64,000 nt of DNA from an uncultured Clostridia bacterium (GTDB taxonomy: Bacteria > Bacillota > Clostridia > Monoglobales > Monoglobaceae). Made by a program: the position numbers and the translations under genes. The DNA lies in NCBI GenBank assembly GCA_910580105.1, contig CAJTWN010000008.1:1-64000 (forward strand), read 5' to 3'. This document shows, one piece after another, positions 1 to 9,179 of the stretch; the first letter of the stretch is position 1; the number at the start of each line of letters is the position of its first letter. The notes under the pieces were generated by a model. The model was not told the origin of the DNA. It made no database searches and saw only the letters and a list, made by a program, of their open reading frames with translations.

Positions 1-13
1 ACTTTTTTTTCAC
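1..13 (-). CDS. Possible 5' end of a gene running off the left edge
   Basis: On the minus strand a GTG followed by lysine codons lies 7 nt after a GGAGGG Shine-Dalgarno-like sequence (about 21–26). Only four codons are inside the window, so nothing can be said about the product. A lysine-rich N-terminus would suit a secreted protein, but that is a guess. Confidence 0.25.
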
Positions 14-105
14 TTCTTTTCCCTCCTGTTTTTTCCTTTTTTCTTTTGTATATTTCGCTTTTTAACCCATCGTGTACTACCTCCTTAATTGTTCTCACTT
101 AAGAA

Positions 106-139
106 AAAAACGCACACCCAAATAAAGGTGTGCGTTTTT
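106..139. terminator. Strong bidirectional hairpin terminator
   Basis: A 13-bp perfect inverted repeat (106–118 with 127–139, 8-nt loop) has A-runs on the left arm and T-runs on the right arm, so it could terminate in either direction. No intact gene directly precedes it in the window. It may separate the gene at the left edge from the decayed region. Confidence 0.7.
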
Positions 140-199
140 AATACGTTTTTGTTTTATCTTCTGTATATGTTTTTCCCCATAACTCTTTTTGCCTGTCCT

Positions 200-238
200 A
201 TAACAGATCGTCTCCACATTTAAATTATGATCTGTTAT
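200..238. repeat. 10-bp inverted repeat with 19-bp spacer
   Basis: ATAACAGATC at 200–209 is exactly reverse-complemented at 229–238. The spacing of nearly two helical turns could suit a dimeric operator or a stem-loop. Nothing nearby identifies a regulator. Confidence 0.35.
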
Positions 239-468
239 ACATAAACTCTCCTCTTTCATTATACCGTATTACTGCCAATTATGCAATAATTTTTATGCGA
301 CATATTTCGATAAGGTGGAAAGAATATTTTCATAATTCATTTATTTTTTATAGAAACAAACCTTGCTTAACAAACAAAGGAATACATTGTATAATATATA
401 TTGTTTTACAAGCACTGGCTATGCTACTCGTGATGTACTAACACGGTATTTATGTGATTTAAATAGCA

Positions 469-498
469 AGACGCATATAAACGTATGCGTCTTTTTTA
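469..498 (+). terminator. Rho-independent terminator
   Basis: A 9-bp stem (469–477 with 484–492) with a 6-nt loop is followed by a run of T residues. It sits just before the small broken frame at 536, so it may be a leftover attenuator or the end of a vanished gene. Confidence 0.6.
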
Positions 499-948
499 TA
501 TATGTTCTCAAAATTTATGAGAGGGTGAAGAAACCATGGAAACAGATGAAAACGAGTTTGGAAGCTAGTATAGGGGATCGGCATGAGAAAGGGTTTCATG
601 CCTTAGCTAATTTTATGAAATACCACAAGCTGGCAGAAAAGAGTAACCGATAGATGTTATCGGACATCCAGGCTCTGCATGAAGCCACACTATCGGAAGA
701 TCGCTGTAAAAACGGAGAATTAGCAGCCATAGAACCTGACGTAATGTGACCGACACAGCAAATTACTCATCAAAGTTGAATATGTATATTATCCGCTGCA
801 CAGCTGTGTATTGACATCCCTTTGCAACCATCTGACAAATCACTGCATAAGCTGATTACTCTAACTGATATCCTTAACTGACGTCTGGAGCTATACAAAA
901 TCCATGTCATGTCTACTATTCCCACGATAAAGTATCGACTGTTCACAG

Positions 949-1407
949 CAAGGATTACTGCCGTCTGCATATTACGGAACTGATGGTATTTTCACAGCCA
1001 CAATCACCAAACGGTCCCGTAGCTATATCTTTGAATCAGGTTCCGCCGATGCAGAGCCCTCAACAGCTTCAATTAAGCTATTAGACAACAGCGTATTAGA
1101 CGCATACCGTAATAAATTAAAAACGATGGCAAAGAATTCAAACGATCTCACCTACAATACGGCTATTTTCAGCGCAAGCGTAAATAGTTATGTGCAGCAG
1201 GGACGGTTAACCATCCGGCTTGGAACTTCTGTACCGCACAAAAATAAAAATACAATTGGTATATTTAAAGAATATACAGAGTTGCTCTATCCCAAATATG
1301 TTGAAACGTTTGAAGAAATTGGGATTATACTTGATATCAGCACTCATAAAGCAGCAGATTTTTGTAAGCCAGAAAACACTATCGTTGTCAAGTGGATAAG
1401 CAAATAA
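949..1407 (+). pseudogene. Fragment of an unidentified protein
   Basis: An open frame runs from about 949 to the stop at 1407, but its first ATG is only at 1126 and has no ribosome site. The upstream part (around 970–1120) still reads like protein, with segments such as YYGTDGIFTATITK and KLLDNSVLDAYRNKL. This suggests the N-terminal part of a longer gene has been lost by mutation. I do not recognise the family. It sits immediately before the broken integrase and probably belonged to the same element. Confidence 0.35.
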
Positions 1408-1498
1408 AACCAAAGAGTTACAAAAGAATTGTTTGATCGGCAGTTTGATAACAATAATACATGACTCCTATAAGAAATGATTAAAGTTATGACAACAT

Positions 1499-2950
1499 AT
1501 GTCCCTGGCAATTTTCAATGTGTTATCCATACAGGTCAAAAAAGGCAGCAGAAAACAACAATGGGAGTATTACAATACAAAAATTAAGGAAACACAAAAA
1601 AGATCACAATTAATTTCTATCACAAAGAAAAAGATTATAAAGCCATTCGAAAATGCGTTTAAGAATATAATACAGCTTGAACGACCGAAAAACGTCTTTT
1701 AGTGAATGAAAACAAAGCTAATATTACAAAAACTTCGATTAGTGACAATTATGATAAAACATATAGTGAGTTTGTAACAAAATGGTTTCCTGTTTATATA
1801 ATAATGAAGACTTTTCTCAAAATCCGTATAATTCTATGAAACAAACCTAAGAAATCATATACTTCCATACTTTGGCAATATGATTATGAATAAAATTACT
1901 ACTGAGGATATAAGCAGCTTTATTGCATATTTGAAAAATAAAGAATGCAAAGGTAGTAAGAGCTACAACAAAACTACCGAAGAAATAGATCCATTGGCCT
2001 CAAGTACAGTTTTTAGATACTTTACAATTTTAACAGCTGGTTTTCCTGACGCAAAAAATGGAAATACCTAAAAGAGATTCCTGCAATAAAGGCGCCTGCG
2101 CAGGAATATAAAAAGCGTAAATGGATATTGCTTGCGAAGGTAATGCGTATTCTTGATGGAGTTGATGAACCGCTATTCCATTTAATCATATATTTTGCTT
2201 TCGCTTGTTATTTACAGGCTGATGAAATAGCTTAAAGACAATAGATTTTAGCAATAAAAGCTTTAATATTACGCAAATTGTACAACGTGTATCTGAGAAA
2301 TCTTTAAAGGTTCTGCCGAAAAGTGCAATCGATCAATCATTCCCTAAAGTTTATGAAGAAGCAAATTCGAGATTTATATCAAAGCACCCAAAAATTGAAA
2401 AATGTTAGAATTCAATATATGACGATGCCATTATTAAAAGAAATACAAAAACAGATCATTAGAATTGAGGAAAATAAAAAAACTGCTTGGCAGCAACTAT
2501 CAGGAGTTTGGTCTATTGATTTTTCAACCAAATGGCAGATCATTTGCCCCAAAAAAATTTAATTGAAAGTTTAAAAAAAGGCGAACAAGACTTGGAATAA
2601 CTGAGGATGAACAAATTGAGTTTTAAGAATTAAGAAAGTCAGGGCAAATGCACAAAGTAAGGTTATCTAAAAATAACTACCAGCTAGTAGCTGATAATGC
2701 CTGGAAAACAAAAGTTTTAATGGAACATTACAACGAATCACCAGAAGATAAAAAACGAGAGTTGATGTTTATGGTAGAATCTTATTTAAACACCGATAAC
2801 AAAATGGGTCCTACGCCAACAGAAGAGAAGCAACGTAAAGAAAACATGATGCAGTTATTGAATAATCATCCAAGTTTATTGGATCAATTTTTTCAACCAT
2901 TGCAATTAACAGCAACAAAGGTAGGCAAATTTAAGAAAATTAGTGATTAG
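1499..2950 (+). pseudogene. Broken tyrosine recombinase (phage/ICE-type integrase)
   Basis: Pieces of one integrase appear in order but in different frames. A lysine-rich N-terminal arm-binding-like piece lies at 1499–1702, a SAM-like core-binding piece (MNKITTEDISSFIAYL) at 1880–2071, and a catalytic-domain start (PLFHLIIYFAFACYLQADEIA, resembling the box I region) around 2150–2235. The C-terminal part at 2530–2950 includes QPNGRSFAPKKFN and LRKSGQMHKVRLSKNNYQLVAD. Several stops and frameshifts separate them, so it cannot be functional. The segment after LRKSGQMHK resembles what I recall of the tails of clostridial site-specific integrases; that resemblance is from memory. The tRNA-Val gene 170 bp downstream is a plausible former attachment site. 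Confidence 0.7.
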
Positions 2951-3117
2951 AAAAAAAATTAGCAAAGGTGATAATAAATGTGGGATCAGCATGAAAGAAG
3001 TATCAAAAAATAAAATATAAAAAACGACCTTCCAGGAAATCATCGGAAACCTGAAAAGCCGAATAGTTGAACTGCTTAAAGAAAACAAGTTCCGTAACAG
3101 CCAACCTTAAAAACCAC

Positions 3118-3195
3118 TGGTGAGGATGAATGGACTTGAACCATCGACCCCTTGCATGTCAAGCAAGTACTCTAACCAACTGAGCTACACCCTCA
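3118..3195 (-). tRNA. tRNA-Val (GAC)
   Basis: The minus strand folds as a full cloverleaf. The acceptor stem TGAGGGT pairs with ATCCTCA with one G-T pair, and the D-arm GCTCAGTTGGTTAGAGT is present. The anticodon stem CTTGC/GCAAG encloses loop TTGACAT with anticodon GAC, followed by a normal T-arm and an encoded CCA at 3118–3120. Its 3' end faces the decayed integrase, the usual arrangement for elements inserted at tRNA ends. Confidence 0.95.
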
Positions 3196-3208
3196 TATCA
3201 TGTTGCAT

Positions 3209-3237
3209 AGTATAGCATATCTTTAACAATTTGACAA
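3209..3237 (-). promoter_or_regulatory. Promoter of tRNA-Val
   Basis: On the minus strand TTGTCA (3237–3232) and TATACT (3214–3209) are separated by exactly 17 bp. The tRNA begins 13 nt downstream of the -10 box. Confidence 0.75.
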
Positions 3238-3276
3238 GTACTTTTCATGATTTTCATACAATATTTTTTGTATAGC

Positions 3277-3305
3277 TTGACTTTTCCGGTGAAAACTACT
3301 AGAAT
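3277..3305 (+). promoter_or_regulatory. Promoter of aroF
   Basis: TTGACT (3277–3282) and TAGAAT (3300–3305) have a 17-bp spacer and lie just upstream of the AGGAGG ribosome site of the DAHP synthase gene. The leader is short, with no room for a T-box or a TRAP-type GAG/UAG repeat array. Confidence 0.7.
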
Positions 3306-3333
3306 AGAATTTGAATCAAAAGGAGGTTTGTAA

Positions 3334-4365
3334 ATGAGTTTTATTTATAAAAAAGAAATGCCTTCTGCAGAACATTTAAAGGAACTCTTGCCAATTGCTT
3401 CTGAATATAAAGAAAAACGTTCTGCAAAAATGAAAAAAATTGAAAATATTTTATCCGGAAATGATCCCCGTATTCTTCTCATCATCGGGCCGTGTTCCGC
3501 TGATAATGAAGATTCTGTATGTGCGTATATTTACAATCTTGCAAAGGTTCAGGTTCGCGTTCAAGATAAAATCCTCATTGTTCCTCGTGTTTATACAAAT
3601 AAGCCGCGTACCACAGGAGAAGGATATAAGGGGATGATGCACCAGCCGGATCCAAGCGACGCCCCCAATGCGTTTAAGGGTCTGATGGCCATCCGACGCA
3701 TGCACTTGCGTGTACTTCAGGAAACAGATTTTGTTGCTGCCGATGAAATGCTTTATCCGGATAACCATCCATTTTTGGATGATATATTGGGCTATGTGGC
3801 CGTAGGGGCCCGTTCTGTCGAAAACCAGCAGCATCGACTTGTCGCCAGTGGAATTGACCTTCCTATTGGAATGAAAAATGGTACCGGCGGCGATATTGGT
3901 GTCATGTTCAATGCAATTTATGCTGCACAACATGGTCATGACTTTATTTACCATAACCACGAGGTCACAACAAACGGAAATCCTTTTGCTCATGCAATTT
4001 TACGAGGTGGCGTGGACGAACATGGAAGAAACATTCCGAACTATCATTATGAAGATCTGCTTCGTGTGGCACAGGAATATGAAACGCATCACCTTCTTCA
4101 TCCGTCAATTATCGTTGACAGCAATCACAATAATTCCGCAAAAAAATATGATGAACAGCCCCGTATTATATCAGAAGTATTGCACAGTATGAATTATAAT
4201 CCTCTGCTTCGCAAAATGATAAAGGGCTTTATGGTGGAAAGCTATCTGGAACCTGGAAATCAAAAAATCAGCGATCATCAGATTTATGGTAAATCTATTA
4301 CCGATCCTTGTCTTGGCTGGACCGAAACAGAGGCAATGATTTACAGCATAGCTGAAAAACTATAA
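3334..4365 (+). CDS. aroF: 3-deoxy-7-phosphoheptulonate (DAHP) synthase, class I
   Basis: The enzyme condenses phosphoenolpyruvate and erythrose 4-phosphate, the first step of the shikimate pathway to aromatic amino acids. The 343-aa length fits the microbial AroF/G/H type without a chorismate-mutase domain. Visible family blocks are IGPCSADNEDSV (about residues 52–63), GARSVENQQHR, MKNGTGGDIGVMFNA, IIVDSNHNNSAKK and GFMVESYLEPGNQ, which hold the substrate and metal ligands. The ATG follows AAAGGAGGTTTGTAA closely. It is monocistronic, with its own promoter and a terminator shared with the convergent murD. Which amino acid inhibits it cannot be judged by eye; aroF is used as a generic symbol. 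Confidence 0.95.
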   Translation: MSFIYKKEMPSAEHLKELLPIASEYKEKRSAKMKKIENILSGNDPRILLIIGPCSADNEDSVCAYIYNLAKVQVRVQDKILIVPRVYTNKPRTTGEGYKGMMHQPDPSDAPNAFKGLMAIRRMHLRVLQETDFVAADEMLYPDNHPFLDDILGYVAVGARSVENQQHRLVASGIDLPIGMKNGTGGDIGVMFNAIYAAQHGHDFIYHNHEVTTNGNPFAHAILRGGVDEHGRNIPNYHYEDLLRVAQEYETHHLLHPSIIVDSNHNNSAKKYDEQPRIISEVLHSMNYNPLLRKMIKGFMVESYLEPGNQKISDHQIYGKSITDPCLGWTETEAMIYSIAEKL

Positions 4366-4367
4366 TA

Positions 4368-4404
4368 AATAACCCACAGGAATTTATTCTGTGGGTTATT
4401 TATA
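4368..4404. terminator. Bidirectional terminator between aroF and murD
   Basis: A 12-bp perfect stem (4368–4379 with 4389–4400) around ACCCACAG/CTGTGGGT lies between the converging genes, with A/T-rich sequence on both sides. Confidence 0.85.
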
Positions 4405-4408
4405 TCAT

Positions 4409-5791
4409 TTAACTATGATAAGCAAGTACAATTTCTTTAAATGTATTTCCACGCACTTCAAAATTTTTAAATAAATCAAAACTTGCACACGCAGGAGAAA
4501 GCAGCACGATATCACCTTCTTTTGCGACTTCACGCGCTTTATCAATAGCTTCTTTAAATTCACTGCAGAGATAAATCGGCAATCCGCAATAATTTTCGGC
4601 GTTTTTCACAGCAGTTTCAATTTTTTCTGATGTGACACCTACCAAAACCAAACTTTTCACATGTTCATTTACTACATTGCCAAAGTCATCAAAAGGAATT
4701 TTTTTATCATATCCGCCTGCTATAAGAATCACTTTTTGCGAAAAAGATTGCAAACCAGCCGTTGTACGTGCTGGACTGCTGGCAATAGAATCATTGTAAT
4801 AACGCACACCGTCAAGTTCCCGTACAAATTCAATGCGGTGCGGTACACCCTTAAATTCCCGTGCAGTTGTTTGGACAATATCATCTGAAACAAATTCTTC
4901 CACAGCGGCAATTGCAGCCATATAGTTTTCAACATTATGCAAACCGGGAATATAAATATCTTTTGTTTCAAGAACAACCCGCTGCATTTTATTATCTTCC
5001 ATTTTCACAATCTTTCCATCTGCTAAACAAAATCCATTCTGCAGCTGCTGTTTAGAGCTAAAAAATACTGAACCAGCTGTTTCTTTTGCAAAATTACGCG
5101 TCACATCATTATCAAAATTCAAGACCACTTTTCCTTCATCTTTTTTGTTGACAAAAATCGCTTTTTTGGCCTGAACATATTCATCAAAATTTTTATGCCA
5201 ATCCAGGTGGTTAGGTGTGACATTGGTCACAACTGCAATATATGGGCTTTGCTTCATCGTATGCAGCTGAAAACTTGACAATTCTACGACCACCATATCT
5301 TCCGCACAGATATTTTCAACCTCTTCAATGAGTGGATGCCCAATATTTCCACCCAAATAACAGGTATACCCAGCCCGCGTCAACATGTCATATATAAGAC
5401 TGGTTGTTGTCGTTTTGCCATCACTGCCTGTCACCGCCAGAATTTTTGCCGGGCATAGCTGAAAAAACAACTCCATTTCAGAGGTAATTTCTGCCCCCCG
5501 CTTTGCCGCTTCCTGCAAGGCAGGCACATCAAAACGTATACCCGGCGTTTTAAATACTTTCACTGCTTCAATTGCAATACTGTCAAGATAATTCTCGCCT
5601 AATACAAAGGATATACCCAACTTTTGCAGTTCTTCATATCCTTCCAACTGTTCAGCTCTCCGCCGGTCATAAGCAATCACCCTGGCTCCGCACTGCACCA
5701 AAAAACGAATCAAAGGAATATTACTGACGCCAATTCCCACAACAGCAACTGTCTTCCCTTCGACCTCTTTTTTAAACTCCTGGACTGTCAT
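4409..5791 (-). CDS. murD: UDP-N-acetylmuramoyl-L-alanine–D-glutamate ligase
   Basis: MurD adds D-glutamate to UDP-MurNAc-L-Ala in the cytoplasm during peptidoglycan synthesis, using ATP. The N-terminus has the Rossmann-like UDP-binding fold (VAVVGIGVSNIPLIRFL), then the Mur ligase P-loop TGSDGKTTT, the central region VVTNVTPNHLDWH and the C-terminal domain (GVPHRIEFV, YNDSIASSPART). The start at 5791 is chosen because TGGAGG lies 7 nt upstream; an in-frame ATG eight codons earlier has no ribosome site. Length 460 aa is normal. It stands alone here rather than in a dcw cluster. Confidence 0.95.
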   Translation of the reverse strand: MTVQEFKKEVEGKTVAVVGIGVSNIPLIRFLVQCGARVIAYDRRRAEQLEGYEELQKLGISFVLGENYLDSIAIEAVKVFKTPGIRFDVPALQEAAKRGAEITSEMELFFQLCPAKILAVTGSDGKTTTTSLIYDMLTRAGYTCYLGGNIGHPLIEEVENICAEDMVVVELSSFQLHTMKQSPYIAVVTNVTPNHLDWHKNFDEYVQAKKAIFVNKKDEGKVVLNFDNDVTRNFAKETAGSVFFSSKQQLQNGFCLADGKIVKMEDNKMQRVVLETKDIYIPGLHNVENYMAAIAAVEEFVSDDIVQTTAREFKGVPHRIEFVRELDGVRYYNDSIASSPARTTAGLQSFSQKVILIAGGYDKKIPFDDFGNVVNEHVKSLVLVGVTSEKIETAVKNAENYCGLPIYLCSEFKEAIDKAREVAKEGDIVLLSPACASFDLFKNFEVRGNTFKEIVLAYHS

Positions 5792-5961
5792 TTTTCTGCC
5801 TCCATTTATTACCATCCATTTTCAATTATTTTCCTAATACAGAGTGTAATCAAAAAAGAATTAATCTCCTATCCAATTCATACCGACAACATAAGTATTT
5901 TATGACGCGATTCCACCTATATTTACATTCTATTCTTACATAATTTTAATTTATGTTTACT

Positions 5962-5990
5962 ATTATATCAACTTAAAGTGTTTCATACAA
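5962..5990 (-). promoter_or_regulatory. Promoter of murD
   Basis: On the minus strand TTGTAT (5990–5985), a 17-bp spacer and TATAAT (5967–5962) give a leader of about 165 nt before the murD ATG. No strong hairpin was seen in that leader. Confidence 0.6.
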
Positions 5991-6004
5991 TTTTTATTTT
6001 TACA

Positions 6005-6300
6005 GTCATGACCACCGGCCGAATCGGCGGCTTGCACTGTCCCCTTAGGGTCTTTTACCAACTGAGCCTATAAGCACATCAAATTACTTTCATTTCCAAT
6101 ACTTGCCCTGCGTACCATTTAAATAGCTTCTTCCGTTATTCCACATTAAAATTAAATGTGCTTTCAATTACCATGCAACTTGATTTCTCACTTAGCGCGG
6201 AGAAAAAGAACATTTGGCGTAACAAAAGCCTTTTGAAACCACCGGCACAGCAACTGGTCTTCGTATCATAATAAAACAGGGCAGACAAAATGTCTGCCCC
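6005..6300 (+). ncRNA. Copy A of a two-copy intergenic element, possible structured RNA
   Basis: This gene-free stretch aligns, reverse-complemented, to 51317–51610 over about 270 nt. Conserved blocks include ATGACC-CCGGC (6007–6018), TTTTACCA…GAGCCTATA (6053–6072), ATTACTTT-ATTTC (6083–6096), CTTGCCCT (6102–6109) and a block of more than 20 nt at 6137–6158. The divergence is concentrated between the blocks. Copy A carries an extra GCCGATTCGGC hairpin absent from copy B. Both copies have a GC-rich hairpin at the same end. The transcribed strand is unproven; plus is listed only because the shared hairpin then lies at the 3' end. A miniature transposable repeat is the alternative. Confidence 0.4.
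6271..6299 (-). terminator. Terminator of ispH-rpsA
   Basis: A 9-bp perfect GC-rich stem (GGGCAGACA/TGTCTGCCC, 3-nt loop) lies 14 nt past the ispH-rpsA stop. On the minus strand it is followed by TGTTTTATT. Confidence 0.8.
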
Positions 6301-6313
6301 GAAAATTTGCATC

Positions 6314-8587
6314 TTATTCAGCACTGTCATCGGAATCCAAAATATCACCTAAGGTGAAGGAACCTTCATCTGTATAAGAAACAGGCATATCATCCTTCTC
6401 AGAAACTTCCGCTTCAGTAGAATCACTATCAGCCATAAGCGCTTTCATTGAAAGTCCAATCTGCTTTGTATCTTCGTTGATTTCAACAATTTGTGCATCT
6501 ACCATATCACCGATGGCCAATACATCGGAAGGCTTACTGATTCTTTCATTGGAAATCTGAGAAATATGAATAAGTCCGTCAACAAAAGGAGCAACTTCCG
6601 CAAATGCACCAAAGGGAAGAATTCTTACAACCTTACATTTGATCACATCGCCAACCTGCAAATCCTTTGTGCCCTGAATCCACGGGCTGTCTTCTTCTTT
6701 CTTGTATCCCAAAGAAATTTTGCCGTTTTCTTTATCTAGTTCTTTGATATATACTTCTAATGTATCGCCAACCTTAACAACTTCAGACGGATGCTTAATT
6801 CTATTCCAGGAAAGTTCAGAAATATGAACCAATCCATCAACACCGCCAAGATCAACAAACGCACCAAAGGATGTCAATGATTTTACGATTCCTTCATATT
6901 TCTTACCAACTTCTGCATTTTCCCAGAATTCAGCAGCTTTTTGTTCTTTCAATTCTTTTACCAAGGAAATTCTGTTTTCTTCCTTGTTGAGTTCTTTAAT
7001 ATAAACTTCGATTTCATCGCCAACTTTAACAACTTCGGACGGATGATTAATCCGCACAGGTGAAAGTTCAGAGATGTGAACCAACCCATCAACACCGCCA
7101 AGATCAACAAATGCACCAAACGATGTCAATGACTTTATGGTACCCTTATAAAGCTTACCAACTTCAGCATCAGCCCAAAATGCTGCTGCTGCTTTTTCAC
7201 TCTCTTCCTTTGCAACAGACTTGATTGAGCCAACAACTCTCTGTCTGCCCCTTCTATCTTCATCCATTTTAATAATTCTAAATCTCTGTTCGCTGTTCAG
7301 AAGTGAACCCAAGTCTGCAAGAAATCTTTCTGCACATTCAGATGCAGGAATAAATACTCTTACACCCTTTGCAATGGTGACAACGCCGCCTTTTACCAAT
7401 TCAACAACTCTGCCAACCAAAATTTCATTATTTTCAAATGCTGTCTTCAGTTCTTCCAAACCTTTTGCAGCATCAATTTTTTTCTTTGAAAGTGTTACAA
7501 CACCGTCTCTATCACTAACATGGACAACGTATACATCCACTTCTTCACCAATCTTCACCAGATCATGAATATCCGCCGTGGTATCGTTGGTTAATTCTTC
7601 AAATGGAATAACGCCATCGTATTTGCTGCCAATATCAACCTGCACTTCTGTTGGTGTTATACCAATAACAACTCCCTTTACAACCTCACCAGAGTTAAGC
7701 GGCTTTAATGTCTCTTCTAAAGCCTCAGCAAAGTTCATTTCATTTGTTTCCGCCATGGTTAAATAGACCTCCTTGATCACTGCATCCGGTGTTGATGCCC
7801 CGGCAGTGATACCTACTTTTAAATTCTTGTTAAATAAATTTATATAATTTTTTAATTCTTTCGCATTTTCAATAGCAAATGTCTTAGGACAAACTTCAAG
7901 GCAAACCTCATACAATTTTCTTGTATTTGAACTATGCCGTCCACCAACGACAAACATTACATCTACCTTTTCCGCCAACTCTTTTGCGGCCTGTTGTCTT
8001 TCAGACGTTGCATTACATATTGTATCAAATATTTCCGCATTTGTAAAATGTTTTTTTAATATTTTTTCAACTTTTTTTAAAAATACCCGACGAAGCGTCG
8101 TCTGTGCAACCGCTGTAACCGGCGTATTCTCTGGGATTTCCAGAATTTTCCCATAGTCTTCCTCTCCGCCGATAATAACTGCACTTTTATCACACCATCC
8201 ATTAATCCCCTGTACTTCCGGATGATTTTCGTCACCAATAATAATAATTTTCCTATTTTTCGTATGTGATTCTTCAACAATTTTGTGTATTTTTTTCACA
8301 TATGGGCAGGTTGCATCAACGATTTTTGTTCCTTTTTCCAAAAGCGCCTGCTCTTCTTCTTTAGAAATCCCATGGGCACGCAGAATAATTTTCATACCGG
8401 CCTCAGCCATATTGACATTCTCGCACACAGCAATTCCTTTTGCCCTTAAATCATCAGTCAAATCCCGGTTATGAATAAGAAGTCCATATGTACATACATG
8501 CTCTGCATCGGCATAATCATACGCAATTTTTACCGCACGGGCTACCCCGAAACAAAATCCTGCCTTTTTAGCAATTTCGATCTTCAT
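6314..8587 (-). CDS. ispH: Fused HMBPP reductase (IspH) and ribosomal protein S1
   Basis: The N-terminal ~285 residues are IspH, the [4Fe-4S] enzyme making IPP and DMAPP in the last step of the MEP pathway. Its three cluster cysteines lie in GFCFGV, ATCPYVKKIH and TICNATSERQ. The rest is ribosomal protein S1-like, with five S1 (OB-fold) repeats. The second is degenerate, and the third and fourth are almost identical (both contain TSFGAFVDLGGVDGLVHISEL). The fusion is known in clostridia. The start at 8587 follows AGGAGAAAAACTTT and overlaps the plsC 3' end by 20 nt; an upstream in-frame ATG lacks a site. It forms an operon with cmk and plsC. Confidence 0.95.
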   Translation of the reverse strand: MKIEIAKKAGFCFGVARAVKIAYDYADAEHVCTYGLLIHNRDLTDDLRAKGIAVCENVNMAEAGMKIILRAHGISKEEEQALLEKGTKIVDATCPYVKKIHKIVEESHTKNRKIIIIGDENHPEVQGINGWCDKSAVIIGGEEDYGKILEIPENTPVTAVAQTTLRRVFLKKVEKILKKHFTNAEIFDTICNATSERQQAAKELAEKVDVMFVVGGRHSSNTRKLYEVCLEVCPKTFAIENAKELKNYINLFNKNLKVGITAGASTPDAVIKEVYLTMAETNEMNFAEALEETLKPLNSGEVVKGVVIGITPTEVQVDIGSKYDGVIPFEELTNDTTADIHDLVKIGEEVDVYVVHVSDRDGVVTLSKKKIDAAKGLEELKTAFENNEILVGRVVELVKGGVVTIAKGVRVFIPASECAERFLADLGSLLNSEQRFRIIKMDEDRRGRQRVVGSIKSVAKEESEKAAAAFWADAEVGKLYKGTIKSLTSFGAFVDLGGVDGLVHISELSPVRINHPSEVVKVGDEIEVYIKELNKEENRISLVKELKEQKAAEFWENAEVGKKYEGIVKSLTSFGAFVDLGGVDGLVHISELSWNRIKHPSEVVKVGDTLEVYIKELDKENGKISLGYKKEEDSPWIQGTKDLQVGDVIKCKVVRILPFGAFAEVAPFVDGLIHISQISNERISKPSDVLAIGDMVDAQIVEINEDTKQIGLSMKALMADSDSTEAEVSEKDDMPVSYTDEGSFTLGDILDSDDSAE

Positions 8588-9179
8588 AAAGTTTTTCTCC
8601 TGAAAGTTCTGCAATGGCCGGCATCAACATTTGATCAGTAATGACTTGCAGATCTTCTGCTGATAATTTTTTATCAAAATACGATACGAGTGATATTGGT
8701 TTTCCAACCCTAACCGTCATTTTGGTAAATGGTTTATAAGTGCCGCGGATTCCTACCGGAAGAATATCAACTCCAGTTTTCACAGCAATCAGGGCCGCCC
8801 CCTGTTTGCCGCGGCGCAAGCTGTCTTTATGAGAACGCCCACCTTCCGGGAATATGGCAATCACTTCGCCATCCTTGACCATTTTCATTGCCGCACGCAA
8901 AGCGCCGACATCGCTCTTTCCGCGCTTAATCGGAAAAGCCCCAAGCGCACGAATAAGACCGCCAAAAAACTTATTTTTAAATAGTTCTTCTTTTGCCATA
9001 TAGCGTATTTCAAAAGGCATACAAAGCCCCAAAAGCGGCGGATCCAAATTACTTTTATGATTTGCACAAACAATAAAATTGCGATCATTGGGAATATTTT
9101 CTGTCCCCTCCACACGCACCCGATAGATCACCCGATAATATAAACTGACAATTGCCCGTCCAACTTTATACAGATTCAT
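8568..9179 (-). CDS. plsC: 1-acyl-sn-glycerol-3-phosphate acyltransferase
   Basis: It acylates lysophosphatidic acid to phosphatidic acid at the membrane, an early phospholipid step. The 203-aa protein has the NHKSNLDP block (catalytic HX4D at about residues 41–46) and the FPEGGRS substrate-binding block near residue 117. GAGGTGAAGAGAAT precedes the ATG. The start overlaps the cmk stop (ATGA), which indicates translational coupling, and its 3' end overlaps ispH-rpsA. Confidence 0.93.
   Translation of the reverse strand: MNLYKVGRAIVSLYYRVIYRVRVEGTENIPNDRNFIVCANHKSNLDPPLLGLCMPFEIRYMAKEELFKNKFFGGLIRALGAFPIKRGKSDVGALRAAMKMVKDGEVIAIFPEGGRSHKDSLRRGKQGAALIAVKTGVDILPVGIRGTYKPFTKMTVRVGKPISLVSYFDKKLSAEDLQVITDQMLMPAIAELSGEKLYEDRNC

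Larger units (their letters stand above)
240..1480. other. Degenerate region without an intact gene
   Basis: No frame with a credible start, ribosome site and length is seen here. A short frame begins at 536 after a GAGAGGGTG ribosome-site-like sequence but stops after ten codons. Neighbouring frames carry protein-like pieces broken by stops and frame changes. This looks like decayed mobile DNA continuous with the integrase remnant downstream. Confidence 0.5.

Noticed and set aside
363..653. A 96-codon plus-strand frame in the left region.
   Set aside because: A strong terminator hairpin lies inside it (469–498), no ribosome site precedes it, and it shows no protein-like pattern over its first half.
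2600..2609. TGAGGATGAA match to the tRNA-Val 3' end as a possible second attachment site.
   Set aside because: Only ten bases match, and it lies within the integrase remnant itself, so chance is likely.
3451..3993. A 180-codon minus-strand frame opposite aroF.
   Set aside because: It is an antisense shadow of the DAHP synthase gene without a start signal.
6010..6075. tRNA-like D-arm sequence (GGCTCAGTTGGTAA) on the minus strand.
   Set aside because: No acceptor, anticodon or T-arm stems can be formed, and the match is part of the two-copy element, whose other copy diverges from tRNA.
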